A stretch of DNA of 44,525 bases, taken from Campylobacterales bacterium (GTDB lineage Bacteria; Campylobacterota; Campylobacteria; Campylobacterales; Sulfurospirillaceae). This document shows positions 1 to 8,454 of this stretch, in pieces. Location of the stretch: NCBI GenBank assembly GCA_024280575.1, contig JAJRPV010000010.1:1-44525 (forward strand). Reading direction: 5' to 3'. The translations under genes were made by a program, and so were the position numbers. Numbering within the stretch: position 1 is the first letter of the stretch; each line of letters begins with the position of its first letter. The notes under the pieces are model-generated. The model had not been told where the DNA came from and did not search any database. It saw nothing but the letters and a program-made list of their open reading frames with translations.

Positions 1-217
1 AATGTCATTATAGCTTGTTTGGATATCAAAATCAACAAATAAGTGCGTATTGATAATGTGTGATAATTTTGATTTTTATGGTTTATTGTGCGTATTGCTA
101 AAGTTTTTGTTATTTTAATCCATATTATTTATAAGTTTTTTATTATTAATTGTATATTTTATTTGTTAATTGTATAATATTACATTAAAAATGCACAATA
201 TGCTGTTAAGGATTATT
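1..217. other. AT-rich left edge upstream of a recombinase remnant
   Basis: No gene is recognisable here. The 10-bp word GTGCGTATTG occurs twice in direct orientation, at 43-52 and 88-97, each followed by a similar TAA-containing stretch. If the remnant at 218 really derives from an integron integrase, this is where an attI-like site or the divergent cassette side would be expected, but I see no convincing attI or attC structure. Confidence 0.4.
150..178 (+). promoter_or_regulatory. Putative sigma-70 promoter for the recombinase remnant
   Basis: TTGTAT (150-155) and TATAAT (173-178) are separated by 17 bp. The pair sits about 40 bp upstream of the TTG start at 218, with an AAGGA ribosome binding site between. 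The -35 box matches consensus at 4 of 6 positions and the -10 box is perfect. Confidence 0.45.
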
Positions 218-271
218 TTGAAAAAGAAGCTATTGGATATCGTTAGAGATAAGATTAGGGTGAAACATTAA
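218..271 (+). pseudogene. N-terminal remnant of an integron-integrase-like tyrosine recombinase
   Basis: A TTG start with a well-spaced AAGGA site opens a frame of 17 codons, reading LKKKLLDIVRDKIRVKH before TAA at 269-271. This matches the conserved opening of integron integrases and related tyrosine recombinases, in which a lysine/leucine-rich start leads to VRD.IR.KHYS. The next expected residue is tyrosine (TAT), and here it is TAA. The codons after it do not continue the family pattern, so the rest of the gene is missing rather than merely interrupted. The recombinase fold and catalytic residues are absent, so no activity is possible. The identification rests on 17 residues and is therefore tentative. 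Confidence 0.5.
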
Positions 272-350
272 AGTAAAAAGTGCCAGGGTTGGACTTTACA
301 CTTTTACACAACTTTTTCAATATCCATTCAGACAAAAAGATACTTCCTGA
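272..350. mobile_element. Possible insertion-sequence end remnant
   Basis: Immediately after the broken recombinase, the segment AGTGCCAGGGTTGGACT followed by TTACACTTTTACACAAC (about 279-312) resembles the terminal sequence of IS256-type elements, recalled rather than searched. No transposase or second inverted repeat is present. It may mark the breakpoint that removed the rest of the recombinase gene. Confidence 0.25.
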
Positions 351-1409
351 TCAGCTCTTTTCACCATCCAAGTTCTTTTTTTTCTTTTTTCTTTTTTTGT
401 TTTTCATCTTGTCTTTGGCTAGTTTTTGCATATCTTCTGTTGTGTCTAGTTCATCCATGATCTCGACTCCTAGAAGCGTTTCTATGCAATCTTCGAGTGT
501 TACGATTCCCTCGGTTTGACCATAGCTGTCTGTTACTAAAAACATATGTTCTTTTCTTTTTATAAACATATCTAGCGTATATGAAACTGGGATATTTTCA
601 TTTATAGAAAATATGGGCTGCATCAATTCTTCCAGTTTTATCTCTTGTGATTCCAGTGCTTCTTCAAAAATTTGCTTGCTTAGGACAACTCCTACTATAT
701 TGTCTATAGTATCTTCATAAAGAGGGATTCTTGAAAACTTCCTAATTCCCGGTCTGCCTATGATATCTTTTATCAGGTTATCTTTTTTTAATGCAAAGAT
801 GACACTTCTAGGAGTCAATATCTCATTGACTTTACTTTTATTTAGGGTTAAAATATTTTCTATATAATCAGACTCTTTTTCATCTATAACGCCATCATTT
901 TCACTTATGAGTGTACTCTCTAACAACTCTTATCTTGTTATTATATTTGCATTTTCATCTTTTGATATCTTTTTAGTAATAAACAAAGAGACTAAAATCA
1001 GCGGATAAGTGATAAAAACAAAAAAGTTGATAGCATAAGATGCCACAGGCGCCAACTCTTTGTAGTATCTCGCACCTATCGTTTTTGGTATTATTTCAGA
1101 TATGAAAAGTATCACCAATGTTAAAATAGCTGAGACATAAAACATATACTCGTTGCCAAAAAGCTTACTCGCCTGTGCGCCAACTCCGGCAGCTCCTAGA
1201 GTATTGGCTATGGTATTTAGTATGAGAATTGAAGCTAAAGATATATTTAACTCTTTTTTTATCTTTTCGAGTGCTTTACCGATAGTTGGATTTACTTTTT
1301 TTACAACATTTATATGGGACATATTTAAAGATAGCAGTATCGCCTCAAGCATTGAGCATAAAAACGAAACTCCAACGGCTAGGGCAAAATAGATTATCAG
1401 CAGTGTCAT
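351..1409 (-). pseudogene. CNNM/CorC-type membrane protein (DUF21 + CBS pair), interrupted by an in-frame TAA
   Basis: Read as one frame of about 352 codons, this is a complete CNNM/HlyC-CorC family protein. Residues 1-159 are a DUF21 domain with several hydrophobic membrane segments and the ISEIIPKTIGARY motif. The following part has the VIDEKE...LTPR linker typical of the family and then a CBS-domain pair (about residues 190-300). It ends in a very lysine-rich tail encoded by homopolymer runs near 365-400. A single TAA at 930-932 follows the conserved ITR, where the family usually has an acidic residue. GAA to TAA is one base change. The frame continues without shift, and a TTG at 926 could restart the CBS part. 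Members are implicated in magnesium or other cation transport or efflux. It is last in the heme operon, after ubiD. The state could be pseudogene, sequence error or readthrough. Confidence 0.8.
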
Positions 1410-1436
1410 ATCTTAGCTCCTAAGATACCACACCGC
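1400..1436 (-). promoter_or_regulatory. Long hairpin holding the ribosome binding site and start codon of the CNNM gene
   Basis: On the minus strand, arms 1436-1420 and 1416-1400 pair over 17 positions with one mismatch and two G-U pairs, around a GAG loop (1419-1417). The inner eight pairs are perfect. The ribosome binding site TTAGGAG lies in the apical part and the ATG (1409-1407) lies in the descending arm. Folding would hide both. There is no T-run after it, so it is not a classic terminator for ubiD. Confidence 0.6.
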
Positions 1437-1451
1437 TTAAAGGGCGAATGT

Positions 1452-3260
1452 TCAGACATAGTAGTTTTTTAATAACTCCTTGTTGTTTTTTATCAATTTT
1501 CTTTTAATCAAATCTTCAAGAACCGTTTTATCACAATCAGTATCTTCCGGCCATTCTCGTTCGTAGCCGTCTTTTTCACTTTTATTTGTGGCATCAATTC
1601 CGATATATTCTGTCTCTAAAAAGATATCTCTTTTTGCATCTATGTTATTTACAACTCTCCATACAAGCATATAAGGATTATGGACATCATTTTTATCAAA
1701 ATCTACGAAAACCAAAAGTTTCAAATTATCTTTGAATTCTTTCAGCTCTTCATAAATCTCCTTAATCGGTCTTTCTTTTTTTATGCCTATCACACATATC
1801 GGAGTTTTTGTATGTGTTTTGTAGTGATGCAATGACTTGATTTCTGAAACTTTGGAGCTAAGTTTAGCAAAAAGTTCCTTATCCTCCAATATATTTTTCT
1901 TCGGATATCTGACATTGTCATGCGTACAGTCAACACCAAGCTTTCCCCCATAACACGCATTTGGTGAGGCATGGTCGAGGGCATCACAGACTCCTTCACT
2001 TATCAAAATATTTTCTACACTAACTCTGTCGCAAATATAATCACTGATATCTTCATAATTTTCCAGTTCTGGGGCATCCTCATTTACAAAAAAAGCATGT
2101 TTTACAAAACTCATCTGCCCTACTCCCCAAAAAGCGTGCATAAACTGTTTTGCATGTCCGGGATAACAACTCTTCATCTTGGCCAAAATTAGATTATGAA
2201 AAACACCATTTTCAGGCATCCGATAATCAATCAAATCCGGAGTTGTTGTTTTTAAAAGTGGTAAAAATATTCTCTCCGTCGCCCAACCCATATATTTATC
2301 TTCCAACGGAGGCTTTCCAACAACCGTAGCTTGATAGATTGGTTTTTTCTTGGTTGTGATACAAGTTACATCCATAACAGGATAAGGCTCTTTGAGAGTA
2401 TAGTATCCTGTGTGATCACCAAAAGGTCTCTCTATCTCTTCGCAAGATGGATCAACCCAGCCTTCTATCACTATATCGCTATCAGTCGGTACATATATAG
2501 GGTTTGTTTTTGATTTTACTAAAATTGCATTTTTTTCTTTGATTAATCCATAAAGTAGCAATTCAAACATACCATTTGGCATAGGAGCTTGTCCACACCA
2601 AATATAAAGCGGATCTCCGCCGATTGCTATGCTTACTGGCATCTTTTTGCCGGCTTCTTTATATTCTTTGAAAAAATGAGCACCGTCTTTGTGAATTTGC
2701 CAGTGCATTCCTAATCTGTTTTTATCATACACTTGCAATCTGTACATCCCTAGATTTTGCTTTTCTCCGTCTAGACTTTGTGTATAGACTTGTCCCATAG
2801 TGATAAAAGCTCCACCATCTCCACTCCAGGTTTTTAAAATCGGTAAATCAAAAAGATTTATCTCCTCTTTTACTACTTCTTGGCAAGGTGCTTTTGAATT
2901 AACTCTTTTTGTAAAAATATTTTTAAGCTCAAAAAGCTCTTTTAGCATCTCTAGTTTTCCCATAAAGCCTGATGGAGGTTTCATATGAAGCAGTTTTTCT
3001 ATCGTTTGAGCAATCTCATCCGGCTCTTTTTCAAAAATCAACCTGGTAGCTTCGTATGAGCCAAAAACATTCATAAGAACTGGCATATCAAACTTTTTGT
3101 TCAGTTTTTTACTCACAGGATGAGTAAACAAAAGCGCACGGGAGTCTTCTTGTTTTACTTCAACATAAGCTATATGAGCCATCTCTAAGTCTATATCTAC
3201 CTCGTCGTCTATGACTCTTAGCAGATTATTTTCTTTGAGTAGCTCAATAGTTCTTTTCAT
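1452..3260 (-). CDS. ubiD: UbiD-family decarboxylase (menaquinone biosynthesis type)
   Basis: This protein of 602 residues is full length for the UbiD-like decarboxylases of Campylobacterota that act in menaquinone synthesis by the futalosine route. The family uses prenylated FMN, made by a UbiX partner that is not in this window, to remove a ring carboxyl group. The motif ERPFGDHTGYYTLKEPYPV near the middle is the conserved active-site stretch containing the Glu/Arg network. The start codon directly follows the hemC stop. Its place after hemC is the same as in Campylobacter. No signal peptide or membrane segment is seen, so it should be cytosolic. The futalosine assignment is from family knowledge, not direct sequence proof. 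Confidence 0.9.
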   Translation of the reverse strand: MKRTIELLKENNLLRVIDDEVDIDLEMAHIAYVEVKQEDSRALLFTHPVSKKLNKKFDMPVLMNVFGSYEATRLIFEKEPDEIAQTIEKLLHMKPPSGFMGKLEMLKELFELKNIFTKRVNSKAPCQEVVKEEINLFDLPILKTWSGDGGAFITMGQVYTQSLDGEKQNLGMYRLQVYDKNRLGMHWQIHKDGAHFFKEYKEAGKKMPVSIAIGGDPLYIWCGQAPMPNGMFELLLYGLIKEKNAILVKSKTNPIYVPTDSDIVIEGWVDPSCEEIERPFGDHTGYYTLKEPYPVMDVTCITTKKKPIYQATVVGKPPLEDKYMGWATERIFLPLLKTTTPDLIDYRMPENGVFHNLILAKMKSCYPGHAKQFMHAFWGVGQMSFVKHAFFVNEDAPELENYEDISDYICDRVSVENILISEGVCDALDHASPNACYGGKLGVDCTHDNVRYPKKNILEDKELFAKLSSKVSEIKSLHHYKTHTKTPICVIGIKKERPIKEIYEELKEFKDNLKLLVFVDFDKNDVHNPYMLVWRVVNNIDAKRDIFLETEYIGIDATNKSEKDGYEREWPEDTDCDKTVLEDLIKRKLIKNNKELLKNYYV

Positions 3261-4205
3261 TTACAATATCTCATTTAAAGCCATATTTTCAGCTCTTTTT
3301 AGTAAATCTTTAGCTCCTCTATCAAGCATATTTTGAGCTAATTTTTTACCTATATCTTTATATCTGTCTTTTTTTATTTCAACTTTTTCTCTTAAAACTT
3401 CTGTTCCGTCAGGTAATCCGATAAGACAAGATATGCTGATACCATCGCCTTTTACTTTTGCGTTTATTCCTATTGGAACTTGACAACCACCCTCCAAAAC
3501 AGTTACAAAATCTCTCTCAATAGTCGTCTCTATTATCGCTTCTTCGTCATTTAAAACTGAAACAATTTTTTCTACTTCAGGATTATTTACTATCTCTATG
3601 CCCAAAGCTGCCTGCCCGCTTGCCGGCGTCATAACAGATGTATCTATTGGGGAAAAATAGTTAACTTCATCTTGAAGTCCAAGTCTTTTTATGCCGGCAC
3701 TTGCCAAGATGATAGCATCATATTCGCCATCTTTTAGTTTTCTAATTCTAGTATTGACATTGCCTCTTAGGTTTTTTATCACCAAATCAGGTCTTATTTC
3801 TAAAAGTTGCATTCTTCTTCGCAGACTCGTAGTTCCGACGACACTTCCTTTTGGGAGGTCGTCTAAAGATTTGTACTTTTGCGAAAGCATGGCATCCCTA
3901 ACATCTTCTCTTTTTGTGATAACAGCAAGCTTTAAACCTTCAGGAAACTCCATAGGCACATCTTTTAGACTATGCACTGCTAGGTGTGATTCTCCTCTTA
4001 GCATAGACTCTTCCAACTCTTTGGTAAAAAGCCCCTTTCCTCCTATCTTTGCAAGTGGGGTATCTAGGATTTTATCACCTTTTGTCAGCATTTTTTTAAG
4101 CTCAACTTCCAATCCCGGATGTGAGTCCATCAAAACTTGCTGCACATGTTCAGATTGCCAAAGAGCAAGTGTGCTTTTTCTTGTTGCTATTATCAACTTT
4201 TTCAT
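3261..4205 (-). CDS. hemC: Porphobilinogen deaminase (hydroxymethylbilane synthase)
   Basis: The enzyme joins four porphobilinogens into hydroxymethylbilane in heme synthesis. Its 314 residues are the usual length. Visible hallmarks are the N-terminal ATRKSTLALWQ, the GTTSLRRR substrate-binding stretch, and LEGGCQVPIG, whose Cys241 carries the dipyrromethane cofactor. It sits two bases after the dsb-like gene and abuts ubiD, so all are co-transcribed with hemA upstream. It is a cytosolic housekeeping enzyme, and no anomaly is seen. Confidence 0.97.
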   Translation of the reverse strand: MKKLIIATRKSTLALWQSEHVQQVLMDSHPGLEVELKKMLTKGDKILDTPLAKIGGKGLFTKELEESMLRGESHLAVHSLKDVPMEFPEGLKLAVITKREDVRDAMLSQKYKSLDDLPKGSVVGTTSLRRRMQLLEIRPDLVIKNLRGNVNTRIRKLKDGEYDAIILASAGIKRLGLQDEVNYFSPIDTSVMTPASGQAALGIEIVNNPEVEKIVSVLNDEEAIIETTIERDFVTVLEGGCQVPIGINAKVKGDGISISCLIGLPDGTEVLREKVEIKKDRYKDIGKKLAQNMLDRGAKDLLKRAENMALNEIL

Positions 4206-4207
4206 AT

Positions 4208-5062
4208 TTATTTACTCTCTTTTGCCAATTTTTTATACAAGGCTCTAGTTGGATCTTTTTTACCATTTACATACAGAGTTGGAGTTCCTCGAATCATTAA
4301 GTTATTTGCAACTCTGATATCTCCATTAACTCTCTCTAGTATGTCTTTTGCGTTTATTTGCTCTTTAGTCAGTTTTGTTTTAAAAATTCTGTTAAACTCT
4401 TTTAAAACACTTGCTTCACTGTTATACTTGAAATCAAACAGTTCTGTATAAACTTTCAAAGTTAAATCAGCATCACTCATAATTCCTAATTTTTCAGCAG
4501 CTAATTCAGCCTTCACAAGGCTTTTGCTTGTAGGGTGAATCGACAATGGAAAATGATAATAATATAATGCAAAATTTTTGGTATGTTTTTTCATCCATCC
4601 TATAAGCTCCGGAACATATTCCATACAAAAAGGACATTGTGGGTCACTAAACAAAATCAACTTGTTTTTTGCATTTGCATTTCCTATGAGAAGATGAGCT
4701 TTGTCATACATCTCGGGTGTAGCAGGAAATGAAAAAGAACCCTTAATGCTTCTTCCGCTGTTTATATCTATAAAATCTTTACTGATAAGTTTTCCATTGG
4801 AAAAAATAATATCTTTCACAGAAATATTTTTATTTTTGCTAGGAATCTGCAAATCAAGCTTTAAAAAATAGGCATTCCAGTTTTTATTTGAAGGAACTAC
4901 TTCTTTGTGTATAATTTCCGCTTTTTTAAACTTGTACCCATTACCCGTATTTACAGCTTTGTTTATAAAGCTTATTATTTTTTCTTCAGTAGTCTTTGCA
5001 TTTGCTATTGCACTACTTATCAGAATTATGCTCAATAATCTCAACATCAATGACATCATCAT
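4208..5062 (-). CDS. Periplasmic thiol-disulfide protein, DsbC/DsbG-like thioredoxin fold
   Basis: A hydrophobic signal peptide opens this protein of about 284 residues. An N-terminal region lies before a thioredoxin-type domain with the catalytic motif CPFC (Cys143, Cys146) and the cis-proline loop RGTPTLYVNG near the C-terminus. This matches DsbC/DsbG-like or DsbA-like periplasmic oxidoreductases that shuffle or introduce disulfides. I chose the ATG at 5062 because AAGGAG lies just ahead of it. An upstream ATG at 5089 in the same frame has no good ribosome site and lies deep in fxsA. The gene overlaps the end of fxsA by about 50 bases and precedes hemC. It is an insertion relative to the compact Campylobacter/Helicobacter order. 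Substrates are unknown. Confidence 0.85.
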   Translation of the reverse strand: MMMSLMLRLLSIILISSAIANAKTTEEKIISFINKAVNTGNGYKFKKAEIIHKEVVPSNKNWNAYFLKLDLQIPSKNKNISVKDIIFSNGKLISKDFIDINSGRSIKGSFSFPATPEMYDKAHLLIGNANAKNKLILFSDPQCPFCMEYVPELIGWMKKHTKNFALYYYHFPLSIHPTSKSLVKAELAAEKLGIMSDADLTLKVYTELFDFKYNSEASVLKEFNRIFKTKLTKEQINAKDILERVNGDIRVANNLMIRGTPTLYVNGKKDPTRALYKKLAKESK

Positions 5063-5435
5063 TTTTCTCCTTAGTATTAAAATTTTCATAACTATTATGT
5101 TTTCTTACATGTAAAATTTTTCTCGCACAAAGTGTTGCAAAAAAACTAAACTGGAGCAAAACCCCTAAAATATCGCTGAAAAAGCCCGGTAATATCAACA
5201 AAATCGCACCTAGGAGTGAAAAAGCATTTAGCTTTTGAAACTCTTCTATGGATATAGTTCTATTATTTAGGGCATTTAAGCTTTCAAAAAATGTATATCT
5301 GAAATTTGCTATCAAACTAAAGCCAATCATCGCAGAAACTATAATTTCCAGAAATGTTGAAAATCCTCCGATAGCTGAAGCGATTTTTGTACTAATCATC
5401 ACTTCTAAAAAAATATACAATACAAAATAAATCAA
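5013..5435 (-). CDS. FxsA-family inner-membrane protein
   Basis: This protein of about 140 residues has hydrophobic segments near residues 1-12, 25-42 and 70-100, and the characteristic LLILPGFFSDILGVLL stretch of the FxsA family. A polar, charged tail follows. FxsA proteins are small membrane proteins of unclear function, named for an effect on phage exclusion in E. coli. The start is TTG at 5435, overlapping the proS stop in TTGA, so translation is probably coupled. An ATG 12 codons later is an alternative. An equivalent gene sits between proS and hemC in Campylobacter. Confidence 0.85.
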   Translation of the reverse strand: MIYFVLYIFLEVMISTKIASAIGGFSTFLEIIVSAMIGFSLIANFRYTFFESLNALNNRTISIEEFQKLNAFSLLGAILLILPGFFSDILGVLLQFSFFATLCARKILHVRKHNSYENFNTKEKNDDVIDVEIIEHNSDK

Positions 5436-7138
5436 GACAACAAATCCTTTAAAACTTCAAGAATTTCATCTTTCTTTATCTTCTTTTTTGCCAATGTTTT
5501 TCGATCAACCAACTCTACTTCACCATCTTTCAAGCCTTTTCCGATGATGAGTGCGTAAGGAAAACCGATTAGTTCAAAATCTCCCATTTTAAAACCAAAT
5601 CTCTCTTTTCTGTCATCTAGTAAAACTTTTTTAGTATCAAGTTTTTCATATAGTTCATTTGCAAAACTGTTTTGCTCATCGTCTTTAGTATTTGAAATGA
5701 TAATATCTAGCAAATACGGAGCAGTTTGTTTATTCCAAATGCAACCTTTTTCATCATAGCTTACTTCAATCATAACTGCGACTAGACGGCTGACCCCTAT
5801 ACCATAACAACCCATATAGAAAGGTTGTGTTTTTCCATTTTTATCTAAAAATTTTGCACCCATCGCAGATGCGTACTTTTGCCCTAATTGAAATATATGA
5901 CCTACTTCTATGCCTTTTGTAACACCAAGCTTTCCACCACATTTTGGGCAAATATCACCTGCATTTACTTGTACTAAATCTTTATATCTGGAATCTTTCA
6001 GATTAAACATAGAAACTCCAACGAAGTGATAATTCTCTTCGTTTGCACCGCAAATTAGATTTTTTTCTTCTTTTAGCTCTTCATCTATGTAAAATTCTAC
6101 TCCCTCCGGCAAGCCGATAGGTCCACAAAATCCCGGATTAAACCCTGCTTTTTTAACCTCTTCCTCGCTTGCATCAACAAGCTCCAAAGCTCCACAGGCA
6201 TTTTGTGCTTTTGTTTCTTGCAAAGTATCACAACCTCTTACGAAAAATGATATAATTTTTTCTTCATCTTTATATATAGCCTTTTTTATGACCGATTTTA
6301 TAGTGTAAAATTTATCTACTTTGAAAAATTCTGCGATATGGTTTATACTGTCTTTCACAGGAGTTGGTGTATAAAATTTTGCGAAATCTGCCTCAGGAGG
6401 CTCAACGACAGTAGTTCTTTTGGCTCTTCTTGCAGCTTCAATATTGGCAGCATAATCGCAACCGTCGCATACTACAATGTCATCTTCTCCATTATCAGCT
6501 AAAACCATAAACTCTTTGCTACCGCTACCGCCAATAGCGCCACTATCTGCCTCAACTATTCTAAAATCAAGCCCAAGCCTTGTAAAGATTTTTCTGTAAG
6601 TCTCTTCCATTCGGTCAAATTCTTCTTTTAAAGATTCTTGAGAATCATGAAAACTGTATCCGTCTTTCATGATAAATTCACGACCTCTTAAAAGCCCAAA
6701 TCTAGGTCTTGCCTCGTCTCTAAATTTTGTTGTTATTTGATATAAGTGCAATGGTAATTGCTTATAACTAGTGATTATGTTTCTAACCATATCGACGACA
6801 ACCTCTTCATGAGTCGGACCAAGTACAAATTCATTGTTTTTTCTGTCTTTGAATCTCAACAACTCTTTTCCAAAAGCATCATATCTTCCGCTTTGTTTCC
6901 ACAAATCTGCTGTTGTTACAACGCCCATTTGAATCTCATTTGCACCTGAGTTGTCCATCTCTTCTTTGACAATGTCTCTTATCTTGTCTAATACAATTTT
7001 TCCCATCGGCAAAAAGCTATATAATCCGCTACCGCTTTGAGTAACAAAACCACCTCTTAGTAAAAATTTGTGGCTAGGAAGTGTTGCATCTTTTGGTGCA
7101 TCTTTTGTTGTCGGTGCGTAAAGTTTTGAAAATCTCAT
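5432..7138 (-). CDS. proS: Prolyl-tRNA synthetase
   Basis: This cytosolic class II aminoacyl-tRNA synthetase charges tRNA-Pro. At 568 residues it is the bacterial type. It shows the motif 2 region with FRDEARPRFGLLRGREF, the GPTHEE stretch, a long insertion (editing) domain in the middle, CYGIGVSR (motif 3 region), and a C-terminal anticodon-binding domain with LLDDR. Its ATG overlaps the hemA stop in ATGA, and its own stop overlaps the TTG of fxsA. It is an essential housekeeping gene and nothing unusual is seen. Confidence 0.97.
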   Translation of the reverse strand: MRFSKLYAPTTKDAPKDATLPSHKFLLRGGFVTQSGSGLYSFLPMGKIVLDKIRDIVKEEMDNSGANEIQMGVVTTADLWKQSGRYDAFGKELLRFKDRKNNEFVLGPTHEEVVVDMVRNIITSYKQLPLHLYQITTKFRDEARPRFGLLRGREFIMKDGYSFHDSQESLKEEFDRMEETYRKIFTRLGLDFRIVEADSGAIGGSGSKEFMVLADNGEDDIVVCDGCDYAANIEAARRAKRTTVVEPPEADFAKFYTPTPVKDSINHIAEFFKVDKFYTIKSVIKKAIYKDEEKIISFFVRGCDTLQETKAQNACGALELVDASEEEVKKAGFNPGFCGPIGLPEGVEFYIDEELKEEKNLICGANEENYHFVGVSMFNLKDSRYKDLVQVNAGDICPKCGGKLGVTKGIEVGHIFQLGQKYASAMGAKFLDKNGKTQPFYMGCYGIGVSRLVAVMIEVSYDEKGCIWNKQTAPYLLDIIISNTKDDEQNSFANELYEKLDTKKVLLDDRKERFGFKMGDFELIGFPYALIIGKGLKDGEVELVDRKTLAKKKIKKDEILEVLKDLLS

Positions 7139-8454
7139 TTATTATTCTCCATCATATTATTTTCCATTTGGTATTCACATTTATACATATTTAATTTCTT
7201 TGCCTGGTCTTCATTTATATCAAAAATATATTGCACAGATTGCACGATAACATCGGCTTCCGGTTTTTCGGCAACCTCTTTCAGCTTGATAGTCGGGGTA
7301 TGCAAAAAGCCGTTAAACGCCAAATGTATGATTTTCATCACCTCTTTTTCTTGAGATTTATCAATATAACCTTTTTTGATGGCTCTTTGAAGTTCATGCC
7401 TTGAGCAAGATTCTGCTTTGCTACGCATCTCTTTTATGATTGGGTCTATACAAAGCGTCTGAAGCCACTTGAAAAATTCCATCGTTGATTTGCTGATAAT
7501 AGAGTAAGCCACTTTTGCCTGTTTTTCTCTTTGAGCGATATTTTTACTAACTACTTCTTTTAAATCATCAACTGCATAGATATATAAATTATTCATATTA
7601 ATATTTTCTATGTCCCTAGGAATCGCTATATCAAACCAGTGTCTGTCAAACTCTTTTTCTTCAATCATCTCTTCAGATATGATGGTGTGAGGTGCTCCTG
7701 TCGCACTAAAAAGTATCTTATATCTATTTATATATTCGCTTAACTTTGAAAATGAAGCGATACTTGCCATCTCTCCTAATTCATCAGCTAGCTTTTGAGC
7801 TTTTTCCATATTTCTATTCATTATGATAACATTTACACCGTTTGCTATTAAGTGTTTTGCGGCAAGTCTTCCCATCTCTCCGGCACCTATGACCAAAGCT
7901 GTGTAACCGCCTAGATTGCCATATATCTCTTTTGCTTTGTTCACAGCAACACTTGCTATTGATATAGAGTTTTTTGATATCTCAGTATTGCTTCTGACAC
8001 TTGCAGCACACTTAAACGCATGATGCATGGCACGACTTAGTTTTTGGTCGCAAAAGCCTTTTTCATAGGAAAATTTATAAGCATCTTTGAGCTGTCCTAC
8101 AATCTGAGTTTCACCAATTACTAAACTGTCAAGGGAAGATATTACAGAAAAAAGGTGGTGAATTGCACTATTGTCTTCGTAAATATCACCTCTACTCTCT
8201 AATTCTTCTTTGGGAACACTAGAGATTTTTGACAATTCTGAGAAAACATGATCAACTATAAGTTCACAATTAATAACACTTAGAATGATTTCGACTCTAT
8301 TACATGTAGAGAGAACTATTGACTCATTGGTATGTTCAAATTCGTTTAATCTTTCTTGAAAAAGTGAGCGTTTTTCAGGGTCTGCGAGAGAAAGTTTTTC
8401 TCTAATCTCTATATCTGTATTTTTGTGAGTAAAACTGATAGTGAGATAGTGCAT
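7135..8454 (-). CDS. hemA: Glutamyl-tRNA reductase
   Basis: The enzyme reduces glutamyl-tRNA to glutamate-1-semialdehyde, the first committed step of the C5 heme route. Its length of 439 residues is normal. LSTCNRVEI contains the catalytic Cys51. VIGAGEMGRLAAKHL is the NADPH-binding glycine motif. A C-terminal helical dimerisation region follows. Its ATG overlaps the stop of the upstream prenyl synthase gene (TAATG), and its stop overlaps proS. Together with hemC it supplies the early heme pathway from a single transcript. Confidence 0.97.
   Translation of the reverse strand: MHYLTISFTHKNTDIEIREKLSLADPEKRSLFQERLNEFEHTNESIVLSTCNRVEIILSVINCELIVDHVFSELSKISSVPKEELESRGDIYEDNSAIHHLFSVISSLDSLVIGETQIVGQLKDAYKFSYEKGFCDQKLSRAMHHAFKCAASVRSNTEISKNSISIASVAVNKAKEIYGNLGGYTALVIGAGEMGRLAAKHLIANGVNVIIMNRNMEKAQKLADELGEMASIASFSKLSEYINRYKILFSATGAPHTIISEEMIEEKEFDRHWFDIAIPRDIENINMNNLYIYAVDDLKEVVSKNIAQREKQAKVAYSIISKSTMEFFKWLQTLCIDPIIKEMRSKAESCSRHELQRAIKKGYIDKSQEKEVMKIIHLAFNGFLHTPTIKLKEVAEKPEADVIVQSVQYIFDINEDQAKKLNMYKCEYQMENNMMENNK

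Noticed and set aside
280-519. Plus-strand frame with a poly-phenylalanine stretch near the left edge
   Set aside because: It is the reverse of the lysine-rich tail of the CNNM gene and of the IS-like segment.
3691-4248. Plus-strand frame of 185 codons opposite hemC
   Set aside because: It is a shadow of the well-conserved hemC, with no ribosome site or similarity.
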